In this document: one piece after another, positions 46,291-57,929 of the stretch | Numbering within the stretch: the stretch's first letter is position 1 | Layout: every line of letters begins with the position of its first letter | From: Macrotis lagotis | Taxonomy: Eukaryota > Chordata > Mammalia > Peramelemorphia > Peramelidae | Reading direction: 5' to 3' | NCBI RefSeq assembly: GCF_037893015.1 | Contig: NC_133658.1 | Location: 142,953,822 to 143,017,821, forward strand | Length of the DNA stretch: 64,000 nucleotides | The notes under the pieces: model-generated | Told to the model about the DNA's origin: nothing | Seen by the model: the letters and a program-made list of their open reading frames with translations, nothing else | Databases searched by the model: none | Position numbers and translations under genes: made by a program

Positions 46291-46917
46291 GGGTTAAAAA
46301 AGGGTAAAGAAAAAAAACTGCTACCCAATAAGATGAAACTGACTATATCCCCACCTGGGAGAAAGATTCTCATAACTCTTGAGAATTGTAACTCTATTAG
46401 AGAGAATTCTTAGCCAGAAGTGATGGGAACTTATGACTTTTCTGTGACTCAAATAGAAGGATTTAAAAACAATACCTCCTTAAAAAGGGGGACAGTTAGG
46501 AGATGGGAGAATGGAAGAAATTGAATGGGGTAAATCCCATTACATTAAGAGTTACAAAAGACCTACTGTAATAGAGGGGAAGAAGGGAGGAGATGAGAAC
46601 TACTTGAATCTTCCTCTCATCAGACTTGGGTCAAAATTAACTTACACACACACTCAATTAAGTTAATAAACTTATCTTACCTTTCAAGCATTAAAAGGGG
46701 AAAAGGAGGGGGTGGATGGGGAGAGAAAGGGGAACTAACATAAGGAAAGAAAGGAAGAAAGGGAAAAGGGAAAGGGGAAATAAAGTAGAGGGGGACTGAT
46801 ATAGGAGGGTAAACACACTGATAGTGGTGGTATTCAGAAAAAATACTGGGGAATATGGATAAAGGGGAAAAGGGGGGAAAAATACAAACAGAGGGAAGAT
46901 AGCATGGAAGGCAATAA

Positions 46918-48767
46918 AGAGTTAGTAATTATAACTTTAAATGTGAATGGTGTGAACTTTCTCTTAAAATGTAAGTGAATAGCAGAGTGGATTAAAAACC
47001 AGAATCTTACAATGTGTTGCTTACAATAAACTCATTTGAAGCAGAGAGATACATATAGAGTAAAAGTAAAAGGTTGCCACAAAATATATTTTGCTTCAGC
47101 TGAAGTGAAAAACACAGAGGTATCAATCCTTATCTCAGAAAGCAGCTGCAAAAATAGTGTTAAAAGAGATAAGGAAGGGAACTATATCCTCCTAAAAGGT
47201 ACCATAGACAATAAAGTAATTTCAATACTAAATGTGTATGCATGCAATGGGATAGCATCCAAATTCTTAGAGGAGAAGTTCAAAGAGCTACAGGAAGACC
47301 TAGACAGCAAAACTCTACTAGAGGGAGACTCCAAACTCTTGCTCACAGATTTAGGTAAATCTAATCATAAAATAAACAAGAAGGAAGTTAATGAGGTAAA
47401 ATACATTGTTAGATATGATAGACTTATGGAGGAAATTGAATGGGTATATGAATGAATAAACTTTTTTCCTGCAGTTTATGGAACTCACACAAAAATTGAC
47501 TATGTACTAGGACATAAAAAGCTAATGATCAACTGCAGAAAGACAAATAGTGAATACATCTTTCTCAGATCCTAATGCAATAAAAATCATATGCAATATT
47601 GGGCCATGGAGATCTAGACCCAAAACTAACTGGAAACTAAATAACCTCATTTTAAAAAATGAATGGACCAAACAACAAATAATAGAAAGAATTAATTATT
47701 TCAGTTTATATAAAGACAATAATGAAACAACATATCAAAACCTATGGCATTCACTTGAGGCAGCTGTTGGGGCATATATTATATCTTTAAATGCTTACAT
47801 GAATAAATTAGAGAAAAAGGAAATCAATGAACTAAACATGCAAATAAAAAATTTAGAGAAAGAACAAATTAAAAAGCCCCAACTAAATACCAAATTAGAA
47901 ATTCTAAAAAAAAGTTAAAGGAGAAATTAATATGGTCAAAAGCCAGAAAACTACTGAACTAATAAATAAAACCAAGAGCTGGTTTTATGGAAAAAAATAA
48001 AATTTATAAACCTTTGGTCAATTTGATTTTAAAAAAAGAAAGCAAAAAACCAAATTGCTAGTATCATAAATGAAAAAGGTGAACTCATCACCAATGAGGA
48101 GGACATGAAAGTAATAATTTGGAATTATTTTGCCCAACTCTATGCCAATAAATTTGACAATCTAAGTGAAATGGACAAATATTTACAAAAATATGAGTTT
48201 CCCAGGTTGAATGAAGAAGAAATTAAATATATAAACAACCCAATCTCAGAAAATGAAATTCAACAAGCCATTACCAAACTCCCTAAGAAAAAATCTCCAA
48301 GGCTGGATGGATTCACAAGTTAATTTTATCAAATATTTAAGGAAAAATTGGTTCCAATTCTATAATAAATTCTTTGGAAAAATAGGTGAATATGGAATTC
48401 TGTCTAACTCTATGACACCAATATGGTGCTGATACCTAAACCAGGAAGAGCTAAAACAAAGAAAATTATAAACCTATCTCCCTGATGAATATAAGATGCA
48501 AAAATCTTAAATAAAATGTTAGCAAAACTATTACAACAAGTTATCACTAGGATAATACATTATCACATCACTAAGTAGGATTTATCCCAGGAATGCAGGA
48601 TTGATTCAATATTAGGAAAACTGTTAATATAATTAATTATATCAATAACAAACCTATTAGAAATCATATGATTATATCAGTAGATGCTGAAAAAGCTTTT
48701 GAAAAAATATAGTACCAATTACTACTAAAAACACTAGGGAGTATAGGAATAAATGGATTGTTCCTTA

Positions 48768-48800
<33 letters not shown>

Positions 48801-50667
48801 TAATAATGATAAAATAATAATAATAATCACTATCTGAAACCATCAACAAGCATTATATGCAATGGGGATAGGCTAGAGGCATTCCTAATAAGATCGGGGT
48901 GAAACAAGGATGCCCATTATCACCACTACTATTCAGCATCATATTAGAAATGTTAGCTTCAGCAATAAGAGAAGAAAAAGGAAACTGAAGGAATTGGAAC
49001 TGGGAAGGAAGGGACAAAACTCTCACTTTTTGTAGATGACATAATGGCATAATTAGAAAATTGCAAAAAAAAATCACCTAAAATAACTACAAGAAATAAT
49101 TAGTAACTTTAGCAAAGTCACAGGATACAAAATAAATCCTCATAAACCCTCAACATTTTTATTTATGACTAGCAAAAAACAGCAGAAAGAGCTAGAAAGA
49201 GAAATCCCATTCAAAGTAACCTCAGACAATATAAATTACCTGGGAGTCTATCTGCCAAGGCAGACTCAAAAACGTTTTGAAAACAATTACAAAATATTTC
49301 CCACACAAATAAAATCAGATTTAAATAACTGGGCAAACATCAACTGCTCATGGATAGGTTGGGCTAATATAATAAAAATGACAATTCTATCAAAACTAAG
49401 CAACAATTTAGTACCCTATCAATAAAAATTCCAAAAAAATACTTTAATGAGTTAGAAAAAAGTTGTAAGTAAATTCATATGGTGAAATATAAAATCATGA
49501 ATTTTCAGGGATTCAATGACAAAAGTTGCCAAAGTAGGAGGCTTAGGCTTACCAGATCTGAAATTATATTATAAAACATCAGTCATCAAAACTGTCTGGT
49601 GTTGTCTAAGAAATAGAGTGGTGGAACAGTAGAATAGATTAGGTGCATTAGAAGAAAATATGTATAGTAATCTGCTGTTTGATAAATCCAAAGACTTCAA
49701 CTATTGGGCTAAAAACCCTCTAGCTTCGATAAAAACTTGAGAAAATTGGAAGTTGGTATCAAAGAAACTTTGATTAGACTAACACTTAGACTAAGATCAA
49801 AAGGAAGACAGGATTTAGACATACACAATATTATAAACAAACTAGAAAATCAAGGAGTAGTTTACTTTTCAGATCTATGGAAAGGGAAGCAGTTTATGAC
49901 CAAGGAAGAGCTGGACAGCATTATTAAAAAACAGCCTAGATAATTTTGATTACTTTAAATGAAAAAAGCTTTCACACAGACAAAACCACTATAACCAAGA
50001 CCAAAAGAAATGTAGTAAATTGGGAAACAATTTTTACAACTAGTACTGACAAAGGACACATTTCTAAAATATATAGAGAACTGAGTCAAGTTTTCAAAAA
50101 AAACAAGCCATTCCCCAATTGACAAATGGTCAAAGGGTATGCAGAAGCAATTACAGATGAGGAATTCAAAGAGATACATAGAAATATGAAGAACTGCTCT
50201 GAATCATTACTTATTAGAGAAATGCAAATTAAAGCATCTCTGATATACCACCTCACACCTCCCAGACTGGCCAATATGACCAGAAAGGACAATGATCAAT
50301 ATTGAAAGGGATGTGGGAAATCTGGGACACTAATACATTATTGATGGAGCTGTGAACTCATCCAACCTTTCTGGAGAGCAATTTGGAATTCCGCCCAATG
50401 ACCAACAAAAAATGTGCATACACTTTGATCCAGTAATACCACTATTGGGTCTATACCCTGAAAAGATTATAAAAAAGGGTAAAAACATCACTTGTATAGA
50501 AATATTCACAGCAGCTCTGTTTGTGGTGGCAAAGAATTGGAAATTAAGTAAATGTCCTTCGATTGGGAAATGGCTTAACAAACTGTGGTATATGTATGTT
50601 ATGAAACACTATTGTTCTATTAGAAACCAGGAGGGATGGGAATTCAGAGAAGCCTGGAAGGATTAGC
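46918..50667 (+). pseudogene. ORF2p (endonuclease-reverse transcriptase) pseudogene of the inner L1
   Basis: ORF2p nicks the target DNA and copies the element RNA there. Visible in order: an endonuclease start (ITLNVNG near 46932), the endonuclease body at 47036-47455, and linker at 47550-47918. The reverse-transcriptase region follows, with '[12 protein letters not shown]' before 48323 and the F-V-D-D active-site codons at 49029-49040. The C-terminal part is at 49165-49943, and the Cys-rich end region and terminal segment end FREAWKD at 50664. At least eight stops or frame changes separate these blocks. Confidence 0.85.
48771..48830 (+). repeat. (AAT)n microsatellite within ORF2
   Basis: About 18 aat/gat units grown inside the reverse-transcriptase region of the inner L1. 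Confidence 0.93.
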
Positions 50668-51534
50668 ATGAACTGATGCTGATTCAGTTGAGAAGAACCA
50701 GAAAAATATTGTACATCCTAACAGCAACATGGGGGTGATGATCAACCTTGATGCACTTGCTCATTCCATCAGTACAGCAATCAGGGACAATTGTGAGCTA
50801 TCTGCAATGGAGAATACCATCTGTATCCAGAGAAAGAATTGTGGAGTTTGAACAAAGACCAAAGACTTTTAATTTACCTTTAATTTAGGAAAAAAACTTA
50901 TCTTATTATGTAATTTTGCTGTCTCTTATACTTTATTTTTCTTCCTTGAGGATATGATTTCTCTCTCATCACATTCAACTTAGATCAATGTACACCATGG
51001 AAACAATATAAAGACTATCAGACTGCCTTCTGTAAGGGAGGGGGAAAGAAGCAAGATTAGGGGGAAAATGTAAAACTCAAAATGATTAAAATCTTTCTAA
51101 ATCAAAAAAAAAGTTTTAAAAGGGGGAGGGACTGTAAAGAAAGAGAGAGAAGGGGAAGGTTGAAGGGAGTAAATTATATCACATGGGGAAGTACATAGGA
51201 CCTATGGAAATAGAGGGAAAAAGGGAGGAAGTGAGAATAGCCTTAATCTGACACTCTGGATTTGGCTCAAAGAGGGAATAGAAGACACATTCACTTGAGT
51301 TTAGAAATTTATCTTAGCTTTCACATATTAGTAAGGGAGGGAAGGCAGAGCTAATAGAGGGGAGGAAAGGAAGAAGGGGAAAAGGGAATGAGGAAAGAAA
51401 ATGGAGGGGAAAAACACACTGATGGAGATGGCATTCAGAAGCAAAATACTGGAGAGGAGGGAAATGGTGAAAGGAGGGGGAGAATATAAATGGGCAGGAG
51501 ATAGCATGGAGGGCAATAAAGAGTTAGTAATTAC

Positions 51535-51897
51535 CCTACTAGTAACATGGGGGTGATGATCAACCTTAGTGGTCTTGCTCATCTCATCATTGCAACAATC
51601 AGGGACAATTTTAGGGTATCTGTGATGGAGAATTCCATCTATATCCAAAGAAAAAATTGTGGAGTTTAAATAAAGACTAAAGTCAATTATCTTTAATTTA
51701 AAATTTTTAGGTATCTTATTGTGTAATTTTGCATCTCTTATATTCTTTTTCCTTAAGGATATTATTTCTCTCTCCACATTCAATTTTGATCAATGTATAG
51801 CATGAAAATAATGTAAAGACTATCAGACTGACTTCTGTTTGGGTGGGAGAGAGTGAAGCAAGATCAGGGGAAAAGTTGTAAAATTCAAAAAAAAAAA
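51535..51897 (+). mobile_element. 5'-truncated L1 3' end inserted in the outer L1
   Basis: 360 bases match the 3' end of the inner L1 (50716-51110): 'gggggtgatgatcaacctt', 'gactatcagactgacttctg' and an A-rich tail. ORF2-start-like sequence occurs on both sides ('aaagagttagtaattac' left, 'aaaaagttactgcttat' right), as expected of an aged target-site duplication. Confidence 0.78.
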
Positions 51898-54364
51898 TTC
51901 ACCTAAAAAAGTTACTGCTTATGCTGTGAATGTGAATGGGATGAACTCTCCTATATAATGGAAGTGCATAGCAGAGTGGATTAAATACCAGAATCCTACA
52001 TTATACTGCTTACAATAAAAACATTTGAGGCAGAGAGATACACACAGTAAAGGTAAAATACTGGAGTAAAACATATTGTGCTTCAACTGAAGTGAAAAAA
52101 GGAGGGGTAGCAATCTTTATCTCAGATAAACCAGATGCAGAAAATAGATCTTGATGAAAGAGATAAGGAAAAAAAGTACATCCTCCTAAAATGTACCATA
52201 GGCAATGAAGTAATTTAAATACAAAACATATTTGCACCAAGCAGTATAATATACAAATTCTTAGAGGAGAAGCTAAATGAGTTAAAGGAAGACAGAGAGT
52301 AAAACTCTGCTTTTCCTCTAGATTTAGACAAATCAAACCATAAAATAAACAAGAAGGAAGCTAAGGAGATGAATAGAAAGTTAGAAAACTTAGATATGAT
52401 AGACCTCTGAAGAAAATTAAATGGGGCTACAAATGGGAATACAAAAATTGACCTTGTATTAGTGATAAAACTTCATAATCAAACGAAGAAAGGCAAAAAT
52501 ATTGAATGCATCCTTTTTCAGATCATGATGCAATAAAAATCACATTCAATAAAGGGCTTTGGAGAGATAGATCTAAATCTAATTAGAAGCTAAATAATCC
52601 AAAATAACAAGACAACATATCAAAGCATGGAATATAGCCAAAGCAGTTATTAGGGTAAATATTATATCTCTAAATGTTCACATGAATAAAATAGAAGATG
52701 AGAAGATCACTGAACAGTGCATGCAACTAAAAAGTTAGAGAAAAAACAAATTAAAAAATCTCCAATTAAATATCAAATTAGAAATCCTGAAAATTAAAGG
52801 TCAAATTAACCAAACTGAAGGTATGAAAACTATTGATCAAACATATAATACCAAGAGTTGGTTTTATAAAAAAAAAATAAAATAGATTACTCTTTGGTTA
52901 ATTTGAATTAAAAAAGAAAGAAGAAAATCCAATTAATAGTATCAAAACTAAAAAATGGTGAATTCACCACAAATGAGGAGGAAATTAAAGTTATAATTTA
53001 GGACTATTTTGTCCAACTACATGCCAATAAATTTGATAATCTAAGTGAAAAGGATGAATATTTACAAAAATATAATTGTGCAGGTTAAAAGAAGAGGAAA
53101 TTAAATACTTAAATCACATTATCCCAGAAAAAAAATTCTACAAGCCATTAATGAAATCCCTAAGAAAAAATCTCCAAGGTCAAATGGATTCACAGCTGAA
53201 TTCTACCAAACATTTAAAGAACAATTTATTCCAATTTTATATAAATATTTGAAAAATAGGTGAAGTCATTCTGCCAAATTATTTCTATGACAGCAATAGG
53301 GTACTGGTACCTAAACCAGGAAGAGTCAAAGCACAGAAAGAAAATTTTAGACCTATTTCCTTAAAGAATATGGATACAAGAATTTTAAATAAAATAGCAA
53401 AGCGAGTTATCACTAAGATATTGTCAAGCAGGATTTATACCAGGAATGCTGTATTGATTCAATGTTAGGAAAATTATCAGCATAATTGACTGTATCAGTA
53501 ACAAACCTAACAGAATTATATGATTAACTAAATAGATGCTGAAAAATCTTTTGACAATACAGCACCCATTCCTTCTAAAAATACTAAACAGCATAGGAAT
53601 AAATGGATTGTTCCTTAAAATGATAAGCAGTAACTTTCTAAAATAAACATTATATATAAAGGGATAAACTAATTGCATTTCCAATAAGAAACAAGGATGA
53701 CCGATTTTTTATTCAATATTGTATTAGAAATGTTACCTTTAGCAAAAAAGAGAAAAAGAATTTGAAGGAATCAGAATTGGTATTGAAGAAACAAAACTTT
53801 CACTCTTTGCAGGATGATATGGTAGTATAGCTAGAAAACCCTAGAAAACCATCTAAAAACTAGTGGAAACAACTAGCAAATTTAGCAAAGTCACAAAACA
53901 TAAAATAAACTCACAGAAATCCTCAGTATTTATAAATATGACTAACAAGATACATCAGTAAAAGATAGAAAGAGAAATTACATTTAAATTAACATCAGAC
54001 AACATAAAATACTTAGGAGTCTACCTGCCAAGGCAGACTCAGAAACTTTATGAAACAACTATAAAAGACTCTTCATACAAATAAGATGAGATCTAAATAA
54101 CTGGGCAAATGTCAATTGTTCAAGGGTTGGCTGGATAAAAATAATAAAAACAACAATTCTACCTAAATTAAATTACTCATTTAGCGCCATACCAATCAAA
54201 CTTCCAAAATATTATTATAGCTAGCTGGAAAAAATAGTAACTAAATTCATATGGAGGAAGAAAATGTCAAGAACATCAGGGGAATTAATGAAAAATGCAG
54301 CCTAGCCATACCAGATCTAAAATTATATCATTAAGCATCAATCTTCAAAACTGATTGATACTGG

Positions 54365-54558
54365 TAAGAACTAGTCTTGGCAGGGTAGCTAGGTGGTACA
54401 GTGCATAGAGCACTGGCCCTGGAGTCAGAAGGATCTGAGTTCTAATCCAGTCTCAGACACTTAATAATTACCTAGCTATGTGACTGAGGGCAAGTCACTT
54501 AACCCCATTGCCTTAAAAAAAAACTAACAAACTAACAAACAAACAAACAAAAAAGAAA
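54365..54558 (+). repeat. Young CORE-SINE in outer L1 ORF2
   Basis: Body from about 54379, with an (ACAAACA)-type tail to 54550. Flanks 'agaactagtcttgg' and 'agaaatagtcttgg' differ at one base. Confidence 0.93.
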
Positions 54559-54811
54559 TAGTCTTGGATCATTGGAATAGATTAGCTACAAAAGAGACAG
54601 CAGTAAATGAGTATATTGAAAAACTCAAAGGTTCCAACTTCTGGGATTAAAAACTCACACTCTGATAAAAAAGAAACTGCTGGGAAAACTGTAAGATTGT
54701 ATGGCAGAGCATGGGAATTGGCTAACATCTCAAACCCTATACCAAGATAGGGTTGAAATGGATACAGGATTTAGACATAAAAGTAATATTATAAGCCAAT
54801 TAGGAAAACAA

Positions 54812-54893
54812 GGAAGAAGGAAGGAAGGAAGGGAGGGCGGAAGGAAGAGAAAGGAAATACAAGGAAGGAAAGAAAAGAGACAGACAGAAAGAG

Positions 54894-54975
<82 letters not shown>

Positions 54976-55847
54976 GAAGGAGGGAGGGAAGGAAGGGAAA
55001 GGAAGCAAGGAGGAAAGAAAAGAAAGACAGACAAAGAGAAAGAAAGAAAGGGAGGGAGGGAGGGAGGGAGGAAGGAAGGAACAAAGGAAGGAAGGGATGG
55101 AGGAAGGAAGAGAAATGAAACAGAAGGAAGGAAAGAAAAGAAAGATGAAAGAAAGAAAGAAAGAGAGGAAGAGAGAAACAGAGAAAGAGAGAGAGAGGGA
55201 GGGAGGGAGGGAAGGACAGAAGGAAGGAAGGAAGGAAGGAAGGAAGGAAGGAAGGAAGGAAGGAAGGAAGGAAGGAAGGAAGGAAAGAAGGAAGGGATGG
55301 AGGGTGAAAGGAAGAGAAAGGAAATAGAAGGAAGGAAAGAAAAGAAAGACAGACAGAAAGAGAGAAACAGAGAGAGGGAGGGAGGGAGGAAGGAAGGAAG
55401 GAAGGAAGGAAGGAAGGAAGGAAGGAAGGAAGGAAAGGAAGGAAGGGATGGAGGGCGGAAGGAAAAGAAAGGAAACAGAAGGAAGGAAAGAAAAGAAAAA
55501 CAGAAAGAAAGAGAGAGAGAGAAAGAAAGGAAGGAAGGAAGGGATGGAGGGAGGAAGAAAAAAGAAAGGAAACAGAAGGAAGGAAAGGAAAGAAAAATAG
55601 AAAGAGAGACAGAGAGAAAGGAAGGAAGGAAGGAAGGAAGGGATGGAGGGAGGGAGGAAAAGAAAGGAAACAGAAGGAAGGAAAGAAAAGAAAGACAGAA
55701 AGAAAGAGAGAGATAAAGAAAGAAATGAAAAAGGAAGGAAGGAAGGAAGGAAGGAAGGAAGGAAGGAAGGGAGGGAGGGAGGGAGGGAGGAAGGTAGAGA
55801 AAGGAAAGAGAAGGAAGGAAAGAAAAGAAAGAGACAGAAAGAAAGAG

Positions 55848-55940
<93 letters not shown>

Positions 55941-56045
55941 GAAAGAAAGAAAGAAAGAAAGAAAGGAGGGCAGAAGGAAGGAAGGAAGGGAGGAAGGAAG
56001 GGAGGAAAGATGGCAGTAAGGAAGGAAATGAAAGGAAAAGAAATG
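54812..56045 (+). repeat. Purine-only array, 1.2 kb, with higher-order units
   Basis: Almost every base is A or G. ggaa, gaaa, gggа-type and ga blocks alternate. A recognisable core, 'gaaggaaggaaagaaaag' followed by 'aaagacag'-type sequence, recurs about eight times (near 54851, 55000, 55112, 55315, 55465, 55565, 55662, 55798) at spacings of roughly 95-200 bases. The long frames on both strands (over 440 codons) come from this bias and encode no protein. Confidence 0.95.
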
Positions 56046-56054
56046 AATAGATAC

Positions 56055-56260
56055 AAAATCTCCCTAACAACTGGAATTATCCAAAATTGGAATAGGCTTT
56101 CGTAGGATATAGTGACCCCTTCCCTGAAGGTTCTCAAATATATTCTGGGCAGTCACATGTCAAGGATGTTGCTGAGATATGTCTGTTCATATATGTTGCA
56201 TTAGGTAACCTCTCAGACTTTTAAAAAACTGAGGTTCTGTAATTCTGTAATTGCACATCA
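56055..56260 (+). repeat. CR1/L3-like fragment, right half
   Basis: 'aatctccctaacaactggaa', 'attggaataggctttcgtag', 'ccctgaaggttctcaaat' and the terminal 'aggttctgtaattctgtaat' follow the CR1/L3 3' order and continue the half at 41820-41982. Confidence 0.72.
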
Positions 56261-56261
56261 T

Positions 56262-57035
56262 ATACTTGGATTTCTTCAAACATTTTCCCCCAAGTTGTCA
56301 TCAAATCACAGACATGACTTGGCAAATTTACATGGCAATAACAAAAGAAACAGTGGGCAGGGTCACAAGGACACCATTTAAATGTGGCACAGGCAAAATA
56401 GCACAATACACCCCACAATAAAACACTTCTTTATTTAAACCCTGCTGCTTTTCTCCTTTTAGAGCTTGCTTTTTTTGTTTTTGTTTCCTTTCCCTAACAC
56501 TTGGTTGCCAAGTAACAACAACAAAAAAAATCCTTATTTTCCGTCCCTCACACATGTTCGTCTTACAAGAAATTTGTGGAATCATCATTTGAAGAGTAAA
56601 AAAACAAATTGCCTTCATCAAAAATATTGGCTCTGGTAAGCCGTGGCAAAGATTGTCACATCAGGCATTTGTCAGACTTAACAGACAACACAAAGTTGCT
56701 AGCTCACTCACCAATCAAAAATAACTCCCGAGCTGTTACACTTGGGATCTCACGTTTCCACTGATAGGGTTTCTTTAGAAAACAAATGGGATTCAATCTG
56801 AACTAACCCTCATCAAAATGCAAAGTCCTATCTCTGTTATAGGAGCCCCTTCTCTCCTTATTTAGTGTCCTTTCTGTCACCACTTTCCACCTATGACATT
56901 TATCTTTTCTTTTCTTTCTTTTTGGTTTCTACCTTCCTAAATCATGAAGTACTCTCACACTTTTCCACCTTCTCTTGTACCTAGCCAAACCTCTGATGTC
57001 ACTTAATTGTACTATGATTCTAAAGCTTGAAGAAA
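56262..57035. other. Non-repetitive block with an RFX X-box-like site
   Basis: No repeat signature. Balanced stretches such as 'gtaagccgtggcaaagattg'. Reverse frames across 56221-56621 have no motif or splice-site support. Lies about 2-3 kb downstream of the ZMAT4 exon within its intron. Confidence 0.42.
56504..56516 (+). promoter_or_regulatory. X-box-like (RFX-type) inverted motif
   Basis: GTTGCC-A-AGTAAC fits the X-box pattern GYTRCC-N(1-3)-RGYAAC. A 12-base match can occur by chance, so binding is only a suggestion. Confidence 0.35.
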
Positions 57036-57039
57036 GTTC

Positions 57040-57190
57040 AGAGACAAACTAATCCAACTTGACTGATGAGGAAACTGAGGTCCAGAGAGATTAAGTGACT
57101 TGTCCTAATTCATGCAGTCAATAACTATAAAGAATTTGAATTTAACTCCTTTGACTATATTCTTTCCAGTATACCAAATTGCCTCCTTGT
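57040..57190 (-). repeat. MIR
   Basis: 'gatgaggaaactgaggtcca', 'gagattaagtgacttgtcct'. Confidence 0.65.
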
Positions 57191-57309
57191 ATCAGTCAAA
57201 TGAGTTTCTATGGAATCATAGTACTTTATATTAAATTTTAAAATGGGAAGGGACCTATAAGATCAGTTATTCAAACTTTTTCTATGTGGAGAAGTCTCAA
57301 AGAAGGGGA

Positions 57310-57540
57310 AGGAGGGATTTATAAAGGATTTACTATCTGCCAGACATGTGCTGAATGCTCTACAATTATTTTATCATGTGATCCTCATAACAAGTCTATA
57401 AGATAAGTGCTTTATTAGTATCCCCATTTTACAACTGAGAAAATTCAAACAAAGATAAAATGGCTTGCCCAAAGTCACATAGTTGGGAGGTTTCTGAAAT
57501 TGGATTTGAATTCAGGTCTTTCTAACTACTTAGTGGGAAA
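57310..57540 (-). repeat. MIR, near full length
   Basis: 'gtgatcctcataacaagtct', 'tccccattttacaactgaga', 'tggcttgcccaaagtcacat' and 'gaattcaggtctttctaact'. Confidence 0.82.
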
Positions 57541-57599
57541 AAAATTTATTCTTCAAATGATTTCACAAATTTCTTATAAGATGAACATTTGTGTATATG

Positions 57600-57925
57600 T
57601 GGGGGGGGGGGATTGATGGTAGAAGATTTTTCTTTTTGTTGGCAACTAAGTGCCCTAGAAGTCTATCTAGTCTCTAAAACTTGAGTGATTGCCCATAATC
57701 TCATTGGGAGTAAACAGCAGCTATTGGAAGTGTCTAGAGGAAGAAGAGAACAAAGAAATAAAAAAATGCTTCCTCATCTTTTGTTTTCTCTCTCTCTCTC
57801 TCTCTGCATTTGGTCATCTCATCAGCATACATAAGTTAATGCTTATCTCTTTGCAGAGAACTACCAAACATATCTTGTCCAAGTTTTTATGTTTTGTTAT
57901 CTGTGGTCATACATCTATAATTTCC
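57600..57925. other. Unassigned, with poly-G and (CT)n runs
   Basis: A run of 11 or so Gs at 57601 and about ten CT units at 57786-57806. No exon. Confidence 0.5.
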
Positions 57926-57929
57926 TCTT

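Larger units (their letters stand above)
44341..51112 (+). mobile_element. Inner L1, full length but inactive
   Basis: Begins 'gcggaggggacttccaacca' followed by 'agatggcag', has a 5'UTR to about 45318, ORF1 to about 46290, a purine-rich spacer, ORF2 at about 46918-50667, a 3'UTR and a short poly-A at 51105-51112. It sits in the outer L1 between 'ttaaaaag' on the left and 'ttaaaagg' on the right, a plausible short target-site duplication. Many stops and shifts, one SINE and an AAT expansion make it non-functional. Confidence 0.88.
41983..54811 (+). mobile_element. Outer L1, heavily interrupted and lacking its 3' end
   Basis: Segments: 5'UTR and ORF1 at 41983-44340, spacer at 51113-51534, ORF2 at 51896-54378 and about 54530-54811. 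Between them lie the inner L1, a short L1 3' end and three SINEs. ORF2 breaks off where the purine array begins, so about 1 kb of ORF2 and the 3'UTR are missing. Frames are broken throughout. At the reverse-transcriptase active site (53805-53818) an extra G splits the usual F-x-D-D codons. Confidence 0.8.

Noticed and set aside
51328..51783. 151-codon minus-strand frame
   Set aside because: Antisense of purine-rich L1 spacer and an L1 3' end.
54730..56137. Open frames of 445-446 codons on the minus strand and over 200 codons on the plus strand
   Set aside because: They lie on the purine-only array. Stop codons are rare there for compositional reasons, and the products are pure S/F/L/P or K/E/R/G runs.
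56221..56621. Cys-rich minus-strand frames near the ZMAT4 exon
   Set aside because: Cys spacing does not form a C2H2 finger with the matrin pattern, the first frame begins in CR1/L3 sequence, and no splice sites bracket it.
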